Below are positions 12,050 through 21,300 of a DNA stretch of 64,000 nucleotides, piece after piece; position 1 is the stretch's first letter; the number at the start of each line of letters is the position of its first letter. The notes under the pieces were generated by a model. It saw only the letters and a list, made by a program, of their open reading frames with translations, had not been told where the DNA came from and did no database searches. The translations under genes were made by a program, and so were the position numbers. The DNA is taken from assembly GCA_012845835.1 (NCBI GenBank), contig JABAKD010000028.1, positions 6,806,296 through 6,870,295 on the forward strand, written 5' to 3'. This DNA is from Undaria pinnatifida (lineage: Eukaryota > Sar > Phaeophyceae > Laminariales > Alariaceae).

Positions 12050-12335
12050 CCAGCGTCCTTCGCGGGTGGGGCCAACTCTCGCCGGTGGGGTCGGGGCGGG
12101 CCGCCCTGGCCGGCTCGGCCCATGAGATTTTCAAATCGCTGGCCGAAGCCCAGCCCGGCCTGGCCCCGCCCGCGAGACTCCAATCTCACGGATCGCCGGC
12201 CCAATCCGGCCTTTGGGATTTCAATCTTGCCGGCTTCGGCCCGGCCCGTGAGATTTTGAGCAGCCCGCGAGACAGCGCTTTCTCACGGGCCGCGTTTTCC
12301 CGGCCCGCGAAAATACCCGCGGGTCAGCAGCATGA
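12050..12335 (+). repeat. GC-rich repeat of the GGGTC/CCGGCC family
   Basis: The motifs CGGCCCGYGAGATTTTCAAA and CACGGGCCGCG recur with small variations, and the block closes with CCCGCGGGTCAGCAGC. A related larger block lies at 13130-13560, and shorter (GGGTC)n elements lie at 53940-54226, 54931-55165 and 63577-63755. Open frames across it are caused by the repeat composition. Confidence 0.5.
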
Positions 12336-13129
12336 TACCCGCGGGTCATGTGATACTTACGATTGGATTGAGGGTATACGAGATGTTCCAATGTTACATT
12401 TTTGGGTCTGTGTCTCGTCAATTTTGTTGCAAATACATCGAATTTTGAAGAGTCCAGTCCAAGTCGACCTGACATGTTCAAGGAGGCCGAGGCAGGGTAC
12501 GCAAAAATTGCAATTTTGGGCTGTGTCTCCGACTGTGTCGGAGACATAAAGTTGGGAAGCGATGAGCCTCAGGCGACCGTATCAGCTGCAGCACAACGCC
12601 AAAGGCGCCTAGCCTCGCACATCGTAGCCCGGTCGGTGTTGCTTCATAAAGTGTCAAGGCCGCCGCCGCAAGCCCAGTTATTCATCCCTCTGCACCTCCG
12701 ATCCCATACGAACATCGGCGAGTCGACCGAAATTGCAAAACAACGCACTATCGAGTTCGTTCAATATTTCGACAACCCCCTTCATCGTGTCGTGGTGTCG
12801 TGCGCAGGGTCGAGGACAGCATCTACCCGCCCTAGAGGGCTCGAAGATGGCGTCCTATTCGCGTGTAGGGCGTCAAAACGATCAGACACTGGCTGCAGCA
12901 CGCCTTGCGACGAGGGCACTATGTTTACTATCTCGGTGGTTTTCAGCCGGGTGCTTACAATAATCTTCTGCGATGCTTGAGTTCATTTGGTTGTTTACGT
13001 ACTCGCCAAGTGTACACGTCGTACGCGCGTTCATTTTCCCATGTCTAATGCACTACCAAGTCTGTAATTGCGATACCCACGGTCGGAACGTGGAAGATCT
13101 GCCCAGTCTTCGTTGCGAGACAGCGACCC

Positions 13130-13560
13130 GAGACTTTTGCGGGGATTTTCGCGGGCCAGCCCGCGGATCGACAACCCCCTAACCACGGGTCAATTCGCGG
13201 GTCATGTCGGCCCCGCACGTGATGAATCCGTGTCTCGCAGATTTCGGCCCGCCCGGGTTGTGAGATTTTCAAACCATGGGCCGAACCCCGGCCCGGCCAG
13301 CGAGATTGAAATATCAAGCGTCGCTGGTCCGGCCCGGCCATTGAGGTTCCAATATCGCGGGCGTCGGCCCGCACCAGGCCTTCGCAATTGTAAAACCCGG
13401 CCCCGTGAGGTGTCAATTTCGCGGGCTCCCGGCCCTCCACAGACCGCGAGATTTCCATTTTTTCAAACCCGGTCCGATCCGACCCGTGACATCAACTTAG
13501 CTTTCGGCCCCACCCGCGAGCCACGGGCGGGCCCGCGACAATCTGCTGTTAGCCCTTTTG
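13130..13560 (+). repeat. GC-rich repeat of the GGGTC/CCGGCC family, second block
   Basis: Several degenerate units alternate a GAGATTT/GAGATTG motif with CCCGGCCCGGCC-like stretches. The base composition is unlike the surrounding AT-richer sequence. Long overlapping ORFs on both strands here are compositional artefacts. Confidence 0.5.
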
Positions 13561-13696
13561 GGTTAGGTGTATACGGACAGAAACAGCACGAGTGCGATGT
13601 TTTCAAGCTTCTAGGGTTATCGGAGACCTACCTAGTACCTAGTTCCTGACACCTGCTCGTCTCGTTGCGCCGTCGCCGCCGCCGCTGCCACCGCAG

Positions 13697-13841
13697 CATG
13701 ACGATGACACTGTGGTGCTGTTTCGAGCCTGCTGCGAGCACCTCGGCCCGCACGCGAGCACTACGCAGAGCTTCCGGGGGAGCCCTTGCTACGAGAAGGA
13801 CCGAACGCGCATGATGTGGTTCGACACCTCCTTCCTCGTTG
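13697..13841 (+). CDS. Candidate internal exon, unknown protein
   Basis: A pyrimidine-rich tract and CCGCAG precede the exon and GTGAGT follows it. The open frame gives a 48-residue segment, beginning HDDDTVVLFRACCEHLGP and ending MMWFDTSFLV, with several Cys residues and no low complexity. The exon enters at phase 0 and leaves at phase 1. It may belong to the gene that starts at 1397 or to the hydrolase gene downstream. The phase-1 exit does not directly match the next good exon, so at least one exon would be missing. No family was recognised. Confidence 0.45.
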
Positions 13842-14516
13842 GTGAGTTCTTGTTTTGGCTTGTTTTTGGTTTGTATCGTCACTTTTGCATTCCATCGTCT
13901 GGACAAAAGCCGTTGTCTTAAGTACCCCCCCCCCCCTCCCTCTCTGGTACGTGCCTTCATATTTGCCACACAATAGGCTTATACTGGTCCTGCCACACAT
14001 TAGACTATACGTGCAGCATGCAGTATGCCCAGTGCCCAGTATACCGTTACGATGTATGCGTTCCCAGTGCTCGTTGATTGGCATCGACTTTTTGCCAGCA
14101 CACACTCTCGCGGTTTCGACGTTTGTGGACTCTCAAGCTCGTGTGCTCGGGGAATTCCGGGAGTGTAACCCCCCCCCCCCCCCGGGCGTGTAGGAACTGC
14201 CCCAAGGGTGCGGGTGCGGTATCATGGTCCCGAAGCGGTTAACTTTTCTAACTCCTAAAATGATCCTACTCTAGCTCCAAGTGTTTTGTCCCGATATCGG
14301 GACTGCGGTGCTAAAAGGTTGTTGACAACTATTTCAGACCTCGGACAGATGGTCGGTTCCCGCTTGATGACCTAGATGTTTCAGGGAAAATCTGTATGAT
14401 CTGTATGGTATAGCTCATGTTGCCGGGTGGGAGCCGTACGATCTGCATGATCTAGCACATGTTTCATGCGTTGGATCTGTACTCTACTATGTACAGATCC
14501 TACACAACATATCGTA

Positions 14517-14590
14517 ACGCCTTTATAACTGGAAACCCTTTTTTCAAATTTACTTGAATTTAGTATAGAGAGGGATTTCGGGGCTAAGTC
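14517..14590 (+). repeat. Repeat family C, copy 2
   Basis: It shares CTTGAATTTAGTATAGAGAG and the flanking T/G tracts with 2736-2825 and 23369-23460. It directly abuts the TIR element at 14595. Confidence 0.55.
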
Positions 14591-14594
14591 GTTC

Positions 14595-14845
14595 TACGGT
14601 AGCACCCCCCCCAACCTTTCTTTAACGAAATCGCCGGTTTTGAAACCAGCTCCAGACCGTAATCCCTGAAATACGGAGGCCTTTTTTTCCCAACCCCGAC
14701 GTCATCGTTCGATAGCCCTAATCCTTTGCAATCAGAAAATTATAGTAAGATATTTGTTTCATAGCATCGTCCCTCGTGTCGAGCACCCATGAAACGTTCT
14801 CGTTGAAGAAAACCGCTGGTTTTTGGGGGGGCTATATCGTAGAAT
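14595..14845. mobile_element. Mini TIR element, CTACGGTAGC family, copy 1
   Basis: The left end TTCTACGGTAGCACCCCCCC is matched at the right by GGGGGGGCTATATCGTAGAA in inverted orientation. Internal landmarks are AAATCGCCGGTTTTGAA, GACGTCATCGTTCGA and CGTGTCGAGCACCCATGAAA. Copies lie at 27684-27982 and, more diverged and reversed, at 25843-26110. There is no ORF, so it is non-autonomous. Confidence 0.65.
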
Positions 14846-15533
14846 CAGTCGGCTCTAAGCCCTTTTGGGACCCGTGTACGTACCGCGACGACACAAGATT
14901 TAGCGGGTCTTTTTATCATGGTGCGAGCACGCAGCACACGGCAGCAGTGCAAGCTATGGGCGCGTCTTACAGACACTTGCGCTGGAGTTGGACAGTGCAG
15001 TCGTCGTCAGGTGATCTATCGTAGCAGCCCGGGTTGGTTCGGGTTGAGGATGCTGCAATCCTCAGCTTTGTTCGTCATTTTTTTTCCCTCTGAAGCCCCT
15101 ACTGGGTGAACGGCAGCTATCGGATCTGTTGTAGATAATCTGTTCTTATATGTGTCCGCGGTGTGAATGATATTTTTAGTGTTTGTGCGCCTATGTGCGT
15201 TACACGATACTCGAAGTACAACACTACGTTGTGTTTTCACCGCAAGGTTGTCGTTCGTTTGTGTTTCTCCGCCCTCTGCTCCCCCCCTCCCTCAGCCCAC
15301 AGGCCAATACAAGAGCAAAACACTGTCGCCCCCCCCCCCCCCCTCCCCCCCCCGCGCTCGCCCCCGCTCTAACCTACAAACACCAGATACGTCCCACCAA
15401 CCTGCCCTCCCCCCTCCCCCTTGTTATCCCTCTTTTTTTCTCCTCTAAATAGTTCCCGCCAACCCTCTCCCTCTCCCGGCGTCTCTTTTTTCCACCTCTG
15501 AACTTCCCCCCACCCAAAAAAAAACAAAAAGCG

Positions 15534-16829
15534 ATGCGGAAATCGTGTTGGGGCACGAAACCCGGGAGAGAGGTAGTCCTCGCCATTTGGGTCCGCCGCT
15601 CTTTCCTGGAGGACTGTTTGGGTGAGGCGGTGTGTTCGAATACCTTCGGTCGACCCCGCAGTGGCGGTGGGAATGGTCACGGTAAAAACGGTCGCGTTTT
15701 AGATGGTAGTGGTCGCGGCTTAGACCATAGTGGTCGTGGTCGTGGATGGAGTGGCAGCGGGCTTGACGGCAGTGGTAGGGGGCTTGACGGCAGTACCCGG
15801 GGCATTGACAGCAGCACCCGGGGCATTGACGGCAGTGGGCGGGGTCTTGACAGCAGTGGACGGGGTCTAGACGGCGGTGGACGGGGGCTTGACGGCAGTG
15901 GTAGGGGGCTTGACGACAGTACCCGGGGCGTTGACGGCAGTGGACGGGGTCTTGACGACAGTACCCGGGGCGTTGACGGCAGTGGACGGGGTCTTGACGG
16001 CAGTGGACGAGGTCTTGACGGCAGTGGACTGGGTCTTGACGACAGTACCCGGGGCGTTGACGGCAGTGGACGGGGTCTTGACGACAGTACCCGCGGTGTA
16101 GATGGCAGTGGCCGCGGTCATGACGGTCGCGGTTCTGATCGTAGAGGTCGGGGCCTGGATGGAAGTGGTCGTGGTTTTGGAGGTAGTGGTCGCATCGGTG
16201 GTGGCAGTAGCAGCGGCGGCAGCAGCAGCAGCGGCAGCCGAGGTTGGAGCAGCCGCAGCGATTGGAGCCGTCGGTTCGGCAACCCCGGCAGCTCTGCAGC
16301 CCGGACCGCGCTCCAGGACTCTGATGATGAATCGTTTTCGCTTGCTGGAGAAAGAGCAGGAGCAGGAGGACAAAAAGGAGGAGAAGGAATGGGTGGGGGG
16401 GGGCGAGGAGAAAAAGGTGGAGGAGGGGGGGAGAGGGGGCGAGGAGGGGGAGAATCAGGAGAAGGGTTTGACGGGGGTATGCTGACCGATAGCGACATCG
16501 AAGAAAGGGATGTAGACGCGCTGGTCAAGGAGACGAGGGACCGGGGTGGAGGAGGTATGGAGGCAAGTGGAGGCGCCGGAGGCGGGGGGCCATGGGAAGA
16601 CCGACGCCGGGCATCCACAAGCGAGGCAACAGTTGGAAATTACTTCGGTAGTCCGGTTAGGAGTCGACGGGGCGATGGCGACAGCGGCGGTGCCGGCGGT
16701 GGGGGTGGCGGGGATCGGGTGGAGAGGAGCCGGGCTCGGTCTCACAGTATCTCTTCGTCGCACCACGGGAGGACGACGGACGGCGTGCGCTTGCACTGGG
16801 AGCCGCAGAGATTACCCTCTGGGGAGAAG
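15534..16829 (+). CDS. Large repetitive exon, probable N-terminal extension of the FSH hydrolase
   Basis: The frame is open from an ATG at 15534 to SGEK, where GTGAGG gives a good phase-0 donor at 16830. The phase-0 acceptor of the next exon (18338) fits. The first part is a 42-bp minisatellite coding a 14-residue unit (GSGRGLDDSTRGVD); 42 is a multiple of three, so several frames on both strands stay open and coding there is not proven. From about 16270 the sequence looks more like protein (TALQDSDDESFSLAGE, MLTDSDIEERDVDALVKETR, SEATVGNYFGSPVRSRRGDG): acidic and Gly/Ser/Arg-rich, hence probably disordered. The true 5' border of this exon is unknown. Confidence 0.45.
15690..16140 (+). repeat. 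42-bp minisatellite
   Basis: About ten degenerate units alternate GGCAGTGGACGGGGTCTTGA and GACAGTACCCGGGGCGTTGA. It lies inside the open exon 15534-16829. The repeat unit keeps the frame on both strands. Confidence 0.8.
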
Positions 16830-16850
16830 GTGAGGGGAGTGAAATGGGGG

Positions 16851-16985
16851 AGGGGGGGGGGGGCGTACTCATTCGTTGCTTGCCTTGGTCATTTGACCAT
16901 TGACAACGCATCCCTTTCGAGACGGAGCATCGTTCCTACTCCTAAATGTGACACCCCCACCAAGTGGGCGCTCAGTACGTTACTG
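16851..16985 (+). repeat. Poly-G-headed repeat family A, copy 2
   Basis: A G run leads into GCGTACTCATTCGTTGCTTG and the same internal order as the copy at 5112. A reversed family B fragment (17030-17110) and a 45-bp G-rich tract follow directly. It lies in the first intron after the repetitive exon. Confidence 0.7.
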
Positions 16986-17734
16986 GGGCTAATAAGCATT
17001 GTCATGCATCCCCGTTTTCTGTGAAACCATACTACCTTCGCACCCCTGTATTGACGGGACGGAGCACTTCGGGTTTTTATCGACCAGACACGTGTTGCGT
17101 GTACCAAGCGGGGGGGGCGGGGGGGCGGGGGGGGTGGGGGCGGGGGGGGGGGGGGTTGCAAGACAAGTACGAAAGGCTTGGCTTTTGCGCGCATTAAGTG
17201 CACATACTTTCCGGAGGGATTCGTGGTTTCCCGTGCTCCTCCCGCTCTTTTAGTTGGTTGCGGCCGCGGCCGCGGCGACCGCCTAAGGTCGCGGCAGTTT
17301 TTGCCGCCCAGGGTGGCTTTTTCACGGCGTCCCGCGGAAACGGCGGCGGTTACACGGCAGCCAGCCGATCAGACAGGTCAGTCAGTCAGCCGTCAGCCAG
17401 CTTCGTTATGCTCGCCTTTGCCGTGGCCAAAAAATATAAATTATCAGCGATGTGGTTAGTTGTCACGGAGCAACTTTTTTTATTTTATTTTTTAGTTGTT
17501 CTAAACACGTCAGCTGTGAATTCGATAAATTAGGGTCGATGCTCATCTTTGCAAGCTGCGTGATACACCGGCCACTCGTTTTTTTTTTTTTTTGTTTCTT
17601 CCCCCATCGTTTGTGTGTGCCTGGAACGACCCCGTGGTGGCATTAATAGTGGTTGTCGCCCGGGAGGTGGTGCCTATGGAAACCCGTGAGAACAAGCGCT
17701 CGACGCCCCCCCCCCCCTCTCTGCATGGAATTGT

Positions 17735-17820
17735 ACACCCTCCCTCCCTCCTTCCCTCCCTCCCTCCCTCCCTCCCTCCCTCTCTCCCTCCCTCCCTCCC
17801 TCCCTCCCTCCCCCCCTCCG
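17735..17820 (+). repeat. (TCCC)n microsatellite
   Basis: About 18 units of TCCC/CTCC occur with a few substitutions. It sits in the intron 16830-18337, together with a CAC/CCCC-rich stretch at 17990-18260. Confidence 0.85.
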
Positions 17821-18337
17821 TTCCTCATCCCCTCCCGCACCAACCCTTGTTGCCGCCCGCTACCACCGCCATCACCACGTACACCAACACCACGGCTAAC
17901 ACCACCACCAGCTCCACCGCCACCACTAGCATCGCTACCATCAAGAATACCGCTAAAGTTCCACCGCCACACTAATATCACCACCACTAGCACTACCAAC
18001 ACCATCATCATCATAGCCTCACCCCCCCCCCCGCCCACCACCACAACCACCACCACCACCACGACACCACCACCGTCACCAACCCTACCGCCACCGCTAG
18101 CACCACCAACATTGACATTGCCTCAAAATCTACCGCCACCATTACGTCAACATCATTCCCACCCCAGCCGAAGTCATAAACACCATCGCCAACACCAACA
18201 CCATCACCACAACCTCCCCCCCCTCCCCCCCTCCCACCACCACAGCCTCCCCCCCCCCCCCCTCCACCCCCCCCTCCATCCTCACCCCCGCCGCCCGCCC
18301 TCATCCCCACCCCCATTCCCAACCACAACTACTCCAG

Positions 18338-21300
18338 CACCGAACGCGGCGCGTGGTGCAGCTGGGGCTTAAGGGGAGATTTCTCCAAACGTTAGGGTCG
18401 GGGGGGGTTGTGACGAGGATCGAGCGACTAGACAGCCTCCTCGAAGTGCAGCGAGCAGCTCTGGCATCGTCTGAACCCCACCTGCTCACGATACCGGTGG
18501 CGAGACCCTTGGATGTTGGCCATCTAGAGGTGGGTGGAAGGATTGCGCGTAAGGAGGCGGGTGGGGAGGGGGGGAGGGGGCGGGGAGGGGCTAGTGGGAG
18601 GGGGCGGGGAGGGGCTAGTGGGAGGGGAGAGGCGAGACCCCTCGGCGTCGGGCAGTTAGAAGTGGAGAAGCCTAACTCTGTATTCTGTGGGGGGCAGGGG
18701 AGATGCTTGTCCATGTTGTTGCGCCTGTCCTTTTGTTTGTTCTTGCGCCTGTGCTTTTGTTTGCACTTGTGACGGTGCTTTTGTGTGTCCGTTTATGTGT
18801 ACCAGGTGCCAGGTATTGTTTTGTGCCGGTGTGTTTTTATGTGCGCGCCTGCGCTTGTGCCTTTGTGCTTGTCCGTTTGTGGTTTTGTGTGTGTCGTGTG
18901 TAGTTTTGTTCTTTTCTGCTTGTTTTTGAGTGAAGGAATGCTGTGTGCTGAGGCTCTGACTCTCTGATATGAGTTGCAGAGGTGGCACCGAAATGTCTGT
19001 TAAGATCACTTGTGAAGAAAAAAGAAGATAGTTTTGAAAGCGGCGCTTATGTGTCCAAAACACGGAAAGAAGAGCAAGTGAAAAGAGTAGGAAGGAGAAG
19101 GAAGGAGTGATCGAGGTGGGGGATGCATTCACCTGATCACGGGACTATGCCCAAGCTACGGGCGGGTGTACTCTACGGCAGCCCGTCCTGTTCCGTGCAA
19201 CGTTCTATGTAACGCCCTTGCAACGTTGTAAGTATCGTTCTCTGTGACGTTCTTGTGATACTTTTGATGGTAAGCTGATTACCCTGTGCTACGATCAACT
19301 TCCCGATACAGTTAGGGTGATTCTTATACAGTATGCCGGCTAGATAGAACAAACTGTGTATCTCGCTGCATGTTGCATTTATCCGCATCTAGAACTATAA
19401 TGCTCAGTTTATTCAAGATAGTGACAGAATCAAATAGATATTAATGGACTGCGGAGCCCATTTCCAATATTGTGCTTTGTGTATGTATGTGCGTGTGTTT
19501 GTGCTAGTACTTGAATGGTTCTGTGTGTTTTTAGTGTTCGTGCTTGTGGTTGTGCTTTTGTGTAATGCTTGTTCTCCTGTGTTTGTGCGTGTGTGTGTTT
19601 TTTTTTTGGCATGCTTTGTGCTTGCGCTTGTGCTTCTGTTTTTTGTGCGTGTGTTTGTTTTTGTCGTTTTGTGTTTTATGGTTGTGGTTGTGCTTATGTG
19701 TTTTTTCGTTTTCGTCCATGTACGTGTTTGTTCGTTTGTTTGTTTTTGCGCGCTTCAGGACTCTCAGCTCGCGGAACTCCATCTCGTGAGCGAGAGAGCG
19801 AGGCCGAAGGTACGGATCCTGTGCCTTCACGGGTACCTCCAGAACAGCCAGGTAAGCTGGTTGGCTGGGTTGGTTGGTCGGTCGGATAGGTGGGTGGATG
19901 CGTGGGTGAGTGGGTGGTTGGGTGGGTGAGTGGGTGGTTGGGTGGGTAGGCAGGTAGTTGGTTAGATGGGTGGTTGGTTAGATGGTTGGTAGCTTGATTG
20001 GTTGGTTGGTTGGTTGGTTGGTTGGCGGTTAGGGGTCTGGTAGTTGGTTGGTAGTTGACTGTTGGTTGGTTGGTTTGTGTGGATGGTCAATTTGATGGAT
20101 GGATAGATGATTGATTGATAGGATGGTTGGTTGGTTGGTTGGTTGGTTGGTTGGTTGGGTAGTTTGGTTGGCGGTTAGGGGTTTGGTAGTTGGTTGGTGG
20201 TTGACAGTTGGTTGGTGGTTGACAGTTGGTTGGTTCGCGTGGATGGCCAGTTTGTTGGATGGATAGATGGTTGATAGGTTGGTTGGTTTCGTGGTATGGT
20301 TGGTTGGGTGGTTGGGTGTTTGGTTGGTTGGTTGGTCGTTCGGATGAATGCATTGTTGGATGGTTGGATGGTCGAATGGTTGGTTGTTAGTTTGGTTGAA
20401 TGTTTTGTTGGTGGGCTGGATGGTTGAATGGTTTCGATCAAACGACGGTGTTTAACCCTCGAACCGAGTGCGTAGAACACATGTTTCCTGGTGCTGTCTT
20501 GGTCACGAGTTTTTTTGTCCCCCATCCGGCTCCTTATGCTAATGAACTCCAGGATTCCAGCAGACCGTTAATCCATACCCCCTTCCCTTCTGCCCCCCCC
20601 CCCCCCCTCCCTTCCCCGCCACCCTTCCTCCCCGCCCTCCCCCTCCAGCTCTTCGACCAACGCACCCGCCAACTGGGCAAGAAGCTCCGACCGACCGCAG
20701 AGCTCATATTCGTCGACGCTCCCCACCTTCTCAGCGAGGACGAGCTCCCTCCTCCCCTACCCTCCCTCGCCTCCTCCCCTCTAGAAGCCGCTGCCACCGC
20801 CGCCGCGAAAGCTGCAACAATGGCGGCCGCCCGGGTTGTCACAACGGGGGAGGGGGGTGCCCCCGGGGCTGGTAGGGTTAGTCCCCCCTCTCCCACCTTG
20901 TCTGGGAAAAAAGGCAGGAATGATAGTAGTAGGGAGGGGGTGAGGACGTGGTGGCGGTGCGATGCGGAGGAGAGGAAGCAGGCGAAAGCTGTACCGGGGA
21001 TGAGTGGTCGCTGCGAGTATAAGGTAAGGGGGGGGGAGTGGAAGAGGAGTGGGAGGGGAGGGAAGTGGGAGGGGAGTGGGAGGGGAGGGGAGTGGGAAGG
21101 GCAGGGGAAGGGAGGGAAGGGGAGGGGAGGGGAGGGGAGGGGAGTGCTCGGGTGTGTTTTTTGTGGCTTGTGCAGGCGGGGGGGGCGGGGCGAAGGAACG
21201 AGGGGGCAGGGGATGGGTGGAAGGGAAGCCGCCTCCCCTCCACCCCTTGGCACCACCCAAGATAACGTCGATACATAGATGCGCCATCCGTAGAGGGCTG

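Noticed and set aside
12402..12980. 192-residue open frame on +
   Set aside because: It starts at a non-ATG codon, overlaps another open frame on the same strand, shows no domain or splice support and borders the GC-rich repeat; it could be an old transposon fragment, but I cannot support a call.
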